Positions 15,530 to 24,456 of a stretch of 62,863 bases of DNA are shown here, piece after piece. Numbering within the stretch: the stretch's first letter is position 1; each line of letters starts with the position of its first letter. This DNA comes from an uncultured Pelagibacteraceae bacterium (GTDB taxonomy: Bacteria; Pseudomonadota; Alphaproteobacteria; Pelagibacterales; Pelagibacteraceae). The translations under genes and the position numbers were made by a program. Where the stretch lies: the NCBI GenBank assembly GCA_902598825.1, contig CACKDD010000005.1, positions 1 to 62,863 of the forward strand. The letters are read 5' to 3'. Under the pieces are notes generated by a model that had not been told where the DNA came from, made no database searches, and saw only the letters and a list, made by a program, of their open reading frames with translations.

Positions 15530-17455
15530 CTATCCTTTTCCGCGCCATGGGATTGTTTTATCTATAATTTTTCTCAAAGTGATATCAAACAATAATCCAA
15601 GCATACCCATTATAAATATTGTTATCCAAATCACTTCATATTGAAAATATTTTTTTGCAACGTTTTCTACAAATCCAATACCCGTTGTACCTGCTAAAAA
15701 CTCTGCTGCAACTAAAGTTCCCCAACACATACCTACTGCAACTCTTATACCAGTAAGAATTTCAGGTAATGAATTAGGAAATATTACGTGCCTTAATATT
15801 TGTCGTTTAGATGCCCCCAATGAATGAGCAGCATGAATTTTAGAAAGCTGAGTCCCAGAGGCACCAGCTCTAGCTGAAATAATCATAATTGATAAAGAAA
15901 CCATAAATAAAAGAAATACTTTTCCCGTGTTATCTATACCCAATACAGAAATAATTAGTGGTGCCCAAGCTAAAGGGGGAACAGGTCTATAAAGTTCAAT
16001 CAAAGGATCAAAAAAACCTTTGGCAAATCTATTTAGTCCCATGAATAAACCTAACGGTACACCAATGATTATTCCAAACACTAATCCTAGAAAAACTCTC
16101 AAAAATGAATCCCAGATGTGTCCGTAAGGTACTGGTACCTTAAATAATTTGAAATCACCTGTTACAACTTTTAAAACATTACCTTTGAAATTTTCTTTTA
16201 CAATTCCATCTTTAGTATGAACTGGATATTCACCAGGTAAAATATCTGCTATCCAATCAGGTAAAATAAATCCAATCATTTTACTGACATCAACCATATC
16301 TATCCAAAGAAGAGGTATATCTTTGTAACCAACGCTTGGTTTTGACATTAATATAAATTTATTAAAAGTATCAGATGGTTTTGGAAGCCATCTACCAGAA
16401 CCTTGTTCAGAACAACTTGGACCACTAGCAACTATTGTTCCAGCTGGAAATAATAAAATATCTATAAATCTTAAACCACCTTGTGCCTTTATTTGTGCAT
16501 TATCAAATTTAATAATAGCATTTTGCATTTTGTTTAATGCATTAGGTGGATATATACTTGCAAATTCTATTCTTCTTGCGATCTTTACAATATTTTTTGC
16601 ATAGGTAGATGCTACTTCCTCACTATCACTTAGATCTTTTCTATAAGATTTAATATCATCTTTAAGTTGTTTGATTTGATTTTTAAATTGAGGATTGTGA
16701 TTTCTTAGTTTAAAAAACTCATCACTAATTAAGTTTAATTCTTGTGCAGCAGTATGAAATTTTAAACCTCTATCAGTTGCTGGAATTAAAGGTACTTCCA
16801 TTGTATTTTCTATAGAACCAGTTCCTGATTGTACTTTTACAATTCCCCATCCTCCTTCTTCACTGACAGCTTTAAGTCTTTCATTAAGCTCCTGTTCAGT
16901 TTCAAATGGATAATCTGGTTTCTGGAAATTTTCAGTTAAAAGATTAATTTTACCTGTTATATCATTAATTTTTTGCTTAGTTTCATTTTCAATCAAATCT
17001 TCATTTGTTAATAATGGAATTAATTGACTTGTTTTGTTTATAAATCCTACAAGAACTGTTTTTTGTTGGTTATCTATTTCTTGAGAAGCTTGTATTTCAT
17101 TTAAAATTAAATTTAGGTTTTTGTTTTCTTTTTTGATTTGAGATGTACTTTTGAATTCTCTTTCTTCAATAGGAAATTGATATTTTAAACCTAGCAATGA
17201 ATCATTTACTTTTGCTACTTGGCAAAGTTCGTTAGCAGATTTTGGATAAAATCCTTTTGCAATATCCCATGAATAATAAAGCCAAATTAAAAGAAGAAAG
17301 CTACTTCCTACAATAACCCAATGCGTACCACCTAATGCCCTCTCAGGATTTCCAAATACCGCATCAACTTTCTCAGTTTTAATTAATCTCCTTCCATAAA
17401 GAATACAGCCTATAACCGCTACAAAAATTAAAAAAGTTATTATTTGGGTGAGCAT
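15530..17455 (-). CDS. tauC: TauC/SsuC-like ABC permease with a large N-terminal insertion
   Basis: A 641-residue permease. The last ~200 residues are a standard BPD_transp_1 permease with the EAA-type loop (SLGASKRQILRHVIFPNSLPEILTG). Usual TauC proteins are about 270 residues; here two early membrane helices (about 1-22 and 46-66) are followed by about 260 residues rich in E/K/N heptad-like helices (90-300) before the canonical LPKPSDTF start at about 352. The extra part is most likely periplasmic because it follows a second helix. It is in an operon with the ATPase and binding protein. The symbol refers to family, not proven substrate. Confidence 0.87.
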   Translation of the reverse strand: MLTQIITFLIFVAVIGCILYGRRLIKTEKVDAVFGNPERALGGTHWVIVGSSFLLLIWLYYSWDIAKGFYPKSANELCQVAKVNDSLLGLKYQFPIEEREFKSTSQIKKENKNLNLILNEIQASQEIDNQQKTVLVGFINKTSQLIPLLTNEDLIENETKQKINDITGKINLLTENFQKPDYPFETEQELNERLKAVSEEGGWGIVKVQSGTGSIENTMEVPLIPATDRGLKFHTAAQELNLISDEFFKLRNHNPQFKNQIKQLKDDIKSYRKDLSDSEEVASTYAKNIVKIARRIEFASIYPPNALNKMQNAIIKFDNAQIKAQGGLRFIDILLFPAGTIVASGPSCSEQGSGRWLPKPSDTFNKFILMSKPSVGYKDIPLLWIDMVDVSKMIGFILPDWIADILPGEYPVHTKDGIVKENFKGNVLKVVTGDFKLFKVPVPYGHIWDSFLRVFLGLVFGIIIGVPLGLFMGLNRFAKGFFDPLIELYRPVPPLAWAPLIISVLGIDNTGKVFLLFMVSLSIMIISARAGASGTQLSKIHAAHSLGASKRQILRHVIFPNSLPEILTGIRVAVGMCWGTLVAAEFLAGTTGIGFVENVAKKYFQYEVIWITIFIMGMLGLLFDITLRKIIDKTIPWRGKG

Positions 17456-18253
17456 TTAAATATCTTTCCCCATAATTTCTTCTTCCATATTCCAGATCAT
17501 TTCTAATATTTCCTCACGTTTTGCAGAAAAATCTTTATTTTTTTTAATTTCCCTTAAATCTTCTTTCAATCCCATTGAAGCAAAAGGTAGATTGTATTCT
17601 TTATGTATACGACCTGGTCTAGGAGCCATTACGTAAAGTCTTTCACCAAGTAACAAAGCTTCTTCAACTGAGTGAGTAATTAAGATAATTGTTTTGCCAG
17701 TTTCTTTCCAAATTTTTAAAACTAAAGACTGCATTTTTTCTCTGGTTAATGCATCAAGTGCACCTAATGGTTCATCCATTAAAATTAAATCTGGATCGTT
17801 AATAAGACATCTTGCTAAAGCAACTCTTTGCTGCATTCCTCCTGACAACTGATAGGTTGGAGTATTACCAAATCCTTGTAAGCCAACAATTTCTAACCAC
17901 TCATCTACTTTTTTTGCAGTTTGTATAGGATCTTCTTTCTTCATTCTTAATCCAAAGTTTACATTCTCTGCAACAGTTAACCATTCAAACAAAGCTCCTT
18001 GTTGAAAAACCATTCCCCTTTCAACACCAGGACCATCAATCTCTTTATTATTTAAAGTGATAACACCTGAAGTTGGCCTGATAAATCCTGCAGTGATATT
18101 GAGTAAAGTTGTTTTTCCACAACCAGATGGACCAAGAACTGTAAGAAGTTCTCCTTTTTTAAGTGTAAAATTTAAATCTTTTAAAGCATGAACTGTTTCT
18201 CCTTTTGGAGTCTTAAAAATCATATTAAGATTTTGAGAAATTAGATCACTCAT
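17456..18253 (-). CDS. tauB: TauB/SsuB-like ABC transporter ATPase
   Basis: A 265-residue ABC ATPase energising the sulfonate/taurine-type transporter. Walker A is GPSGCGKTT (41-49), the signature LSGGMQQR lies near 136, and Walker B is LILMDEPLGALD with the switch histidine in ITHSVEEA. Its stop codon is immediately followed by the permease start, so the two are translationally coupled. A hairpin with a T-run separates it from the upstream binding-protein gene. Confidence 0.92.
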   Translation of the reverse strand: MSDLISQNLNMIFKTPKGETVHALKDLNFTLKKGELLTVLGPSGCGKTTLLNITAGFIRPTSGVITLNNKEIDGPGVERGMVFQQGALFEWLTVAENVNFGLRMKKEDPIQTAKKVDEWLEIVGLQGFGNTPTYQLSGGMQQRVALARCLINDPDLILMDEPLGALDALTREKMQSLVLKIWKETGKTIILITHSVEEALLLGERLYVMAPRPGRIHKEYNLPFASMGLKEDLREIKKNKDFSAKREEILEMIWNMEEEIMGKDI

Positions 18254-18285
18254 AAAATGACTTTATATTAAAATTTTTATTAAAA

Positions 18286-18321
18286 AAATAGGCACCAATT
18301 TAATAAAATTGGCGCCTATTT
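18286..18321 (-). terminator. Attenuating hairpin between tauA and tauB
   Basis: On the minus strand a 16-base arm pairs with a second 16-base arm with a 4-base loop and one G-U pair, followed by a T-rich run. It lies 20 bases after the tauA stop and about 32 bases before the tauB start. An intrinsic terminator here would let most transcripts end after the binding protein while some continue into the ATPase and permease. Confidence 0.65.
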
Positions 18322-18341
18322 AAATTTTAAATACCTTTAGA

Positions 18342-19283
18342 TTATAAAGGTAAGAAACTAGTATCTACATTTCCTTTTGGAGTTCCCATACCATCTAGAA
18401 ACGCCTTAAGATTTCCTTTTTCCATAGACTGTTTAGTTTCCTCTGGTGAAAGAAATTTAAAACCACTTAAAGTTTCTTTCATATCAGCAACTTTCATTTC
18501 TGAAGCTTTTGACATCGCATTCATATCCGCTTTACCAGCTTTGTATCTTGCGTTAGCTTCATGAGTTACTTCTATGAAAGTTCTAAGCATTCCAGGATTT
18601 TCCTTCATAAACTTTGTAGTTACTGAAGTAATATCAATACCTAGGATACCAGCATCTCTAGCTTCTTGAACAGTAAGTAATCTAGATCCTACAGCAGTAG
18701 CAGCTTTAATTGAGTTACCACCAAATAAACATGCCATTACAACATCACCACTTACTAATGCAGCAGCTCCTTCTTCAGGATCCATTTGAATAATATCCAT
18801 TTTACCTCTATCAGCTCCAACTACTTTCATACTTTCATCAAAAACGTATTCAGCCATTGTTCCTAGTGGAACAGCAACTTTCTTACCTTCTAATTCAGTA
18901 GCATTTGCTTTTGTAATTCCAGAAGCATTAGAAGTAACACAAGTCGTTCCTCCCATTCCGTATTCCATAGCAATATCAACTAGTTTAATTGGTGCTTTAG
19001 ATTTAACAGCGTTAATGAAAGGTACCAAACCTTGAGAATAAGAAATATCTATATCTCCTGCAAGCATAGCATCAGTCATTGCTCCACCGTTTGTGAAATT
19101 TGTCCATTTAACTGGAACACCAAGAGCTTTAGCGAATGCTTTTTTTTGCATATCCTCTAAATTTGGACTTGGCCATTCTAGAAAATAAGCAACTCTAACT
19201 TCGTTAGCAGCCGCATTAGCAGCAGAAATACTTAAGTTAAGAGCTACAAAACATCCTAGAAGAAAACTTATTATTTTTTTCAT
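18342..19283 (-). CDS. tauA: TauA-like sulfonate/taurine-binding protein
   Basis: A 313-residue periplasmic solute-binding protein with a signal peptide (1-25, ending NAAA). The mature part shows the SsuA/TauA/NrtA pattern: VRVAYFLEWPSPNL at the start, then GGAMTDAMLAGDIDISYSQG and the ELEGKKVAVPLGTMAEYVFDES domain. It is probably specific for taurine or a related small sulfonate or amine. A ribosome site GGGGA precedes the ATG. In SAR11 this type of protein is reported as highly expressed (established knowledge, not seen here). Confidence 0.9.
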   Translation of the reverse strand: MKKIISFLLGCFVALNLSISAANAAANEVRVAYFLEWPSPNLEDMQKKAFAKALGVPVKWTNFTNGGAMTDAMLAGDIDISYSQGLVPFINAVKSKAPIKLVDIAMEYGMGGTTCVTSNASGITKANATELEGKKVAVPLGTMAEYVFDESMKVVGADRGKMDIIQMDPEEGAAALVSGDVVMACLFGGNSIKAATAVGSRLLTVQEARDAGILGIDITSVTTKFMKENPGMLRTFIEVTHEANARYKAGKADMNAMSKASEMKVADMKETLSGFKFLSPEETKQSMEKGNLKAFLDGMGTPKGNVDTSFLPL

Positions 19284-19382
19284 TTATTCCCCTATCTTTA
19301 ATTATTTAATTGTGGATATTTAAATTCAATTTTGAATAGAAGTAAAACAAATTATATCTGGAACCAGAATTGCAAATTTTTC

Positions 19383-19394
19383 AATTGTACAATT
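19383..19394. promoter_or_regulatory. Palindromic operator candidate in the tauA/aminotransferase promoter region
   Basis: A perfect 12-bp palindrome, AATTGTACAATT, lies in the 214-base divergent region between tauA and the aminotransferase gene, and a related half-site TTGTATTGTA follows 6 bases later. The TGTACA core is the type recognised by GntR/FadR-like and other wHTH dimers. It is a candidate shared operator for both operons; the rest of the region shows no other clear structure. Confidence 0.35.
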
Positions 19395-19497
19395 TAAAGT
19401 TGTATTGTATGATTAGTTCAATTTGAGTTTTAATAAATTTCTAGCAAACAACCAAATTTAGTCTATGAATTTAATAATACTTAAATATTAATTAATT

Positions 19498-20844
19498 ATG
19501 AGCTCAGAAAATAGAACAAATATTCCGAATTCCCTAAATGAACATTGGATGCCGTTTACATCCAATAAAGATTTTAAAAAAAATCCTAGATTAATTACTG
19601 AAGCAAAAGGTGTTTATCTAAAAACACACCATGGAAAAACCCAAATTGATGCAAGCTCGGGTTTGTTTTGTAATCCTCTTGGTCATGGACGAAAAGAAAT
19701 AACAGAAGCAGTTACAAAACAACTAGAAACTCTAGATTATGCTCAACCATTTCAACAAGGTTTTGGTGGTTCATTTGAATTAGCAACAAAAATTTCAAAA
19801 CATACTCCAGGTAATTTAAATAAAATTTTTTACACAATTTGTGGATCAACTGCTGTTGAGACTGCTCTTAAAATTGCAATTGCTTATCATAGATCTAAAG
19901 GTAAAGCAGAGAGATTTAGATTTGTAGGAAGAGAGCGTGCTTATCATGGAATGAACATTGGTTGTATTTCAGTTGGGGGAATGATTAATAATGTTAAAAC
20001 TTTTGCAAGCGTCCTTATGCCAGGAGTTCAACATATGAGACATACTCATTTAGATGAACATAAGTTTGTAAGCGGTCAACCTGAGACAGGAGCAGATAGA
20101 GCAGATGATTTAGAGAGAATAGCAATGAATTTTGGTCCAGAAAATATAGCAGCATGTATTGTTGAACCAATTGCTGGATCTACAGGAACATTAGTTCCAC
20201 CAAAAGGATATTTACAAAAATTAAGAGAGACTTGTGATAAACATGGGATACTTTTAATTTTTGATGAAGTGATTACAGGATGGGGAAGAACAGGTTCTTC
20301 TTTTGCTAGTATAGAATATGGTGTAACTCCAGATATTATGACAATGGCTAAAGCTACAACAAATGGTGTAGTTCCAATGGGTGTAGTTGCTTGTAAAGAT
20401 GAAATATATGACTCTGTTATGGATGCATCTCCAATGGGATCAGTAGAATTATTTCATGGCTATACTTATTCAGGAATTCCTGTAGCAGTGGCTGCTGCAT
20501 TGGCAGTTCAAGACATTTTTGAAAAAGAAGATATTTTTAATCGAGCAAAAGATTTAGCACCTTATTTTCAAAAAGGTTTATTTTCACTTCAAGATTTAGA
20601 GTCTGTAGACAATATAAGAGGTTATGGAATGATGGGTGGAATAGATATGAAACTTAACACAAAACCCGGTAAAGCCGGATATGAAACTTTTAAATCTTGT
20701 TATGAAGCAGGTGTAAACTTTAAAGCAACAGGTGATTGTTTAATCATTGCTCCACAATTTATATGTGAAAAAAAACACATCGATGAGATTATTGATAAAT
20801 TAAGAACAGGTATCACTAACTATCAAAAGAACCAGAAGAACTAG
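19498..20844 (+). CDS. Omega-aminotransferase (beta-alanine/taurine:pyruvate type)
   Basis: A 448-residue class III PLP aminotransferase. The N-terminus (LNEHWMPFTSNKDFK) and the SSGLFCNPLGHGRKEI motif match beta-alanine:pyruvate/omega-amino acid aminotransferases. D256 (FDEVITGWGRTG) contacts the PLP ring and K285 (MAKATTNG) is the Schiff-base lysine. It would move the amino group of taurine, beta-alanine or another omega-amine to pyruvate, giving alanine, which the alanine dehydrogenase next door can recycle. The position opposite tauA makes taurine the leading substrate guess. Confidence 0.88.
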   Translation: MSSENRTNIPNSLNEHWMPFTSNKDFKKNPRLITEAKGVYLKTHHGKTQIDASSGLFCNPLGHGRKEITEAVTKQLETLDYAQPFQQGFGGSFELATKISKHTPGNLNKIFYTICGSTAVETALKIAIAYHRSKGKAERFRFVGRERAYHGMNIGCISVGGMINNVKTFASVLMPGVQHMRHTHLDEHKFVSGQPETGADRADDLERIAMNFGPENIAACIVEPIAGSTGTLVPPKGYLQKLRETCDKHGILLIFDEVITGWGRTGSSFASIEYGVTPDIMTMAKATTNGVVPMGVVACKDEIYDSVMDASPMGSVELFHGYTYSGIPVAVAAALAVQDIFEKEDIFNRAKDLAPYFQKGLFSLQDLESVDNIRGYGMMGGIDMKLNTKPGKAGYETFKSCYEAGVNFKATGDCLIIAPQFICEKKHIDEIIDKLRTGITNYQKNQKN

Positions 20845-20888
20845 TTAGTTTACATTTTTCATATCTATAATTAACACAGAGAGAGATA

Positions 20889-22007
20889 ATGCGGATAGGC
20901 GTACCTAAAGAAATAAAACCACAAGAAAATAGAATTGGGTTAACACCCGAAAGTGTAAAAACTTTAGTATCTGAAGGTCACGAAGTTTTAGTTGAAAATA
21001 ATGGTGGTTTTGAAGCTGGTTTTGAAAATGATCAATATATTAAAGCTGGTGCTAAAATAGCCAGTGGTGCAGCTGATATTTTTAACGATGCTGAAATAAT
21101 TGTTAAAGTAAAAGAACCTCAAAAAGTTGAAGTAGATATGATTAGAGAAAATCAAATTGTTTATACTTATCTTCATTTAGCTGCTGCAAAAGAACTTACA
21201 GAGGGATTAATTAAATCAAAAAGTATTAATATTGCTTATGAAACTGTTACTGATGATAATGGTAGACTGCCTTTGCTTGCACCTATGAGTGCTGTTGCAG
21301 GTCGAATGTCAGTTCAAGCTGGAGCACATTGTTTAGAAAAAAATCAAAAAGGCAGAGGAGTACTTTTAGGCGGAGCACCAGGCGGTGAACCAGCAAATGT
21401 TTTAATTCTTGGGGGTGGAGTAGTAGGAGAAAATGCAGCAATTATAGCTACTGGGATGAGAGCTAAAGTTCATGTTGTAGATAAATCTGAAGCAAGATTA
21501 AAACAATTAGTTGAAATGTTTGGAGATAAAATTATTCCAGAACAAAGTGATAAAATAGATTTGAATAAATTAGTAGCTGAAGCAGATTTAGTTGTTGGTG
21601 GAGTTTTAATTCCAGGAGCAGAAGCACCAAAATTAGTGACTAAAAATATGTTGAAATTAATGAAAAGAGGTTCTGTAATAGTTGATGTTGCAATAGATCA
21701 AGGTGGATGTGTTGAAACAAGTAAACCAACAACTCATGGAGACCCAACATATATTGTTGATGATGTTGTTCACTATTGTGTTGCAAATATGCCTGGTGGA
21801 GTTCCTAGAACTTCTACTTTTGCATTAAATCAAGCCACACTTCCTTATTTGGTAAAATTAGCAAACAAAGGTTACCAAAAAGCTTTAGGTGAAGATAAAA
21901 ACTTTTTAGCAGGATTAAATGTTCATAAAGGCCATGTGACTTATAAAGCAGTTGCAGATGTATTTGGACACGAATATCTTGATCCTGGAGAAGCTATCAA
22001 AAATTAA
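20889..22007 (+). CDS. ald: Alanine dehydrogenase
   Basis: A 372-residue NAD-dependent L-alanine dehydrogenase that interconverts alanine with pyruvate and ammonium. The N-terminus MRIGVPKEIKPQENRIGLTP, the KVKEPQ motif with substrate lysine near 75, catalytic H96-type region (YTYLHLAA) and the GGGVVGENAA nucleotide fold are all typical. Located 44 bases after the aminotransferase and 4 bases before the FAD dehydrogenase, with a GAGAGA ribosome site. Likely role here: regenerating pyruvate and releasing ammonium from alanine formed by the aminotransferase. Confidence 0.94.
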   Translation: MRIGVPKEIKPQENRIGLTPESVKTLVSEGHEVLVENNGGFEAGFENDQYIKAGAKIASGAADIFNDAEIIVKVKEPQKVEVDMIRENQIVYTYLHLAAAKELTEGLIKSKSINIAYETVTDDNGRLPLLAPMSAVAGRMSVQAGAHCLEKNQKGRGVLLGGAPGGEPANVLILGGGVVGENAAIIATGMRAKVHVVDKSEARLKQLVEMFGDKIIPEQSDKIDLNKLVAEADLVVGGVLIPGAEAPKLVTKNMLKLMKRGSVIVDVAIDQGGCVETSKPTTHGDPTYIVDDVVHYCVANMPGGVPRTSTFALNQATLPYLVKLANKGYQKALGEDKNFLAGLNVHKGHVTYKAVADVFGHEYLDPGEAIKN

Positions 22008-22011
22008 TTAA

Positions 22012-24456
22012 ATGGAAAAAAAACTACCAAATAGCACTAAGGTTGTTGTTATTGGAGGTGGTGTAGTAGGTTGTTCTGTTGCTTATCACTTAGCTAAATT
22101 TGGTTGGAAAGATACAATTCTTTTAGAAAGAGATCAGTTAACATCAGGAACAACTTGGCACGCAGCAGGATTGGTTAGTCAATTAGGTCCAACAGCTGCA
22201 ATAACTAAGATAAGAAAATATACATTAGATTTATATAAAAAACTTGAAAAGGAAGTTGATCATTCTGCAGGTTTAAGATTAAACGGTGCCCTTTCAATTG
22301 CTCAAAACAAAGGAAGATGGCAAGAACTTCAAAGACAAGCAACTACGGCACAACTTTATGATGTTGATGTTAGAATTTTAGATAAAAATCAAATTAAAAA
22401 AGATTATCCAATTATTAATACCGATGAAGTTATTGGTGGAATTTTAATGCCTGGAGATGGTGCTGCTGATCCATCAGGTGTTACGCACATGTTAGCTAAA
22501 GCTGCAAGAAAAGAAGGAGCACAAATTTTTGAAAAATCTCCAGTAGATGAAATTTTAACTAAGAATGGAAAAATCTCAGGAGTAAAAGTTAATGGCCAAG
22601 AAATTGAATGTGAATATATTGTTTTAGCATCTGGAATGTGGTCAAGACAAATTGGAGAAAAAGCTGGAGTAAGTATTCCGCTTTATCCAGCGGAACACTT
22701 TTATATTATTACTGAACCAATAGAAAATTTGTCTAAAACATTACCTGTAATTAGAGACTTTGATAATCGAACTTATATTAAAGAAGATGCAGGGAAAATA
22801 TTAGTTGGTATTTTTGAGGGAAATTCTATTCCCGCTTGGGATAAGACAAACAAAGTACCAGAAGATTTTTCTTTTGGTGAGTTTCAAGAGAATTTTGAGC
22901 ATTTTGAACCTTATTTAGCCTCTGCTATTAAAAGATTTCCAGTTTTAGAGTCTGCTGGTATTAGAAAATTCTTTTCAGGACCAGAGTCTTTTACACCTGA
23001 TACAAATACATTATTAGGAGAAGTGCCAGAAGTTAAAAACTTTTTTGTTTGTTGTGGATTAAATAGTATTGGCATAGGGAGTGGAGGAGGTGTTGGTAAA
23101 GTTACCGCAGATTGGTTAATGACTGGCCATATCAATGAAGATATTTTTAGTTACGATATAAAAAGATTTCAAAAATTTCATTCTGAGTTGGGTTTTATTA
23201 AAAAAAGAATTACAGAGACCCTAGGGGATTTGTATGGAATGCATTGGCCATTCAAACAACATAAAACCTCTAGAAACATTAAAACTTTACCACATCATGA
23301 TAATCTGAAGAGTTTTGGTGCATGTTTTGGTGTTTCAGGTGGCTATGAAAGACCTATGTGGTTTGCTCTAGATGGAGAAAAAGCTGAGTACGAATATAGT
23401 TATAATTATCAAAGCTGGTATCCATCTGCTGAATATGAAACAAATAATACAGTTAAAAATGTTGGTTTATTTGACTTAACTCCTTTTTCTAAGTTTGAAA
23501 TAAAATCAGATAAAGCACATCAAGAACTGCAGAAAATTTGTACTGCAAACATTCAAAATGAGCCTGGTAAATGTGTTTATACACATATGTTAAATTCTGA
23601 TGGTGGAATAGAGACTGATTTAACAGTTGTATGTGTTGATAAAAATCATTTTAGAATAATCAGTTCTGCAGCAACAAGAGAGAGAGATAAATTTCATATT
23701 AACAAACATCTTTCAAAAAATGTTGAATTAAAAGATATTACAGATGATTTATGTGTATTCGGTTTGTTTGGTCCAAAAAGTAGGGATTTACTTAAAACTT
23801 TAAGTAAAGATAATTTTGAAAATGATCAATTTAGATTTGGATTTGCAAAGTTTATTACAATTGATGGAGTTAAAATCTGGACTCAAAGATTATCTTATGT
23901 AGGTGAATTAGGCTACGAGCTATATGTAGATCTTAAAGATGCAAAAAAAATATACGAATTACTTATAGAAAAAGGTAAAGATTTTAATCTTTCTAATTGT
24001 GGAATGCATGCAATGGATATTATGCGAATGGAAAGTGGATTTTTACACTGGGGACATGATATTTCCCCTGAAGAAAATCAATATCAAGCGGGTTTAGCTT
24101 TTACTATTAGCAATAAAAAAGATGTAGACTTTATAGGCAAACAAGCTCTTGAAAAAATTAAACAAGATAAAGTTAAAACTAGATTTTCAATGTTTACTTT
24201 AAAAGAAAGTGAACCCGGAAAACCTCTATTACTTCATGATGAACCAATTTATGATGGTGAAAAAATTATAGGAAGATCAACATCTGGAAACTACTCATTT
24301 AATTTTAAAAAGAATTTAGTATTTGGATATATCAATAATGATTTTTCTAATGAAGAACTTCAAAATAAAAACTTATTTATTGAGGTAGAAAAAAAGAAAT
24401 ATCCTATCTCTATTCAATCTGAGCCACTAAAACGAACAGATTTTAAAAATCTTTAA
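22012..24456 (+). CDS. Dimethylglycine/sarcosine dehydrogenase-like FAD and GcvT-domain protein
   Basis: An 814-residue enzyme of the DMGDH/sarcosine dehydrogenase group. The N-terminal DAO domain has the FAD-binding GGGVVGCSV (15-23) and the TSGTTWHAAGL motif whose histidine usually carries covalent FAD. From about 430 on there is a GcvT-type folate-binding domain (PWSK-like and GYELY motifs), which passes the oxidised methyl group to tetrahydrofolate. Substrates are N-methylated glycines. In this operon it could instead demethylate a different N-methyl amine, for example N-methyltaurine (inference). Length is complete for the family. Confidence 0.9.
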   Translation: MEKKLPNSTKVVVIGGGVVGCSVAYHLAKFGWKDTILLERDQLTSGTTWHAAGLVSQLGPTAAITKIRKYTLDLYKKLEKEVDHSAGLRLNGALSIAQNKGRWQELQRQATTAQLYDVDVRILDKNQIKKDYPIINTDEVIGGILMPGDGAADPSGVTHMLAKAARKEGAQIFEKSPVDEILTKNGKISGVKVNGQEIECEYIVLASGMWSRQIGEKAGVSIPLYPAEHFYIITEPIENLSKTLPVIRDFDNRTYIKEDAGKILVGIFEGNSIPAWDKTNKVPEDFSFGEFQENFEHFEPYLASAIKRFPVLESAGIRKFFSGPESFTPDTNTLLGEVPEVKNFFVCCGLNSIGIGSGGGVGKVTADWLMTGHINEDIFSYDIKRFQKFHSELGFIKKRITETLGDLYGMHWPFKQHKTSRNIKTLPHHDNLKSFGACFGVSGGYERPMWFALDGEKAEYEYSYNYQSWYPSAEYETNNTVKNVGLFDLTPFSKFEIKSDKAHQELQKICTANIQNEPGKCVYTHMLNSDGGIETDLTVVCVDKNHFRIISSAATRERDKFHINKHLSKNVELKDITDDLCVFGLFGPKSRDLLKTLSKDNFENDQFRFGFAKFITIDGVKIWTQRLSYVGELGYELYVDLKDAKKIYELLIEKGKDFNLSNCGMHAMDIMRMESGFLHWGHDISPEENQYQAGLAFTISNKKDVDFIGKQALEKIKQDKVKTRFSMFTLKESEPGKPLLLHDEPIYDGEKIIGRSTSGNYSFNFKKNLVFGYINNDFSNEELQNKNLFIEVEKKKYPISIQSEPLKRTDFKNL

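Noticed and set aside
20889..22007. Saccharopine or transhydrogenase-type protein instead of alanine dehydrogenase
   Set aside because: Length of 372 residues and the N-terminal motif fit alanine dehydrogenase; transhydrogenase alpha would have a membrane domain.
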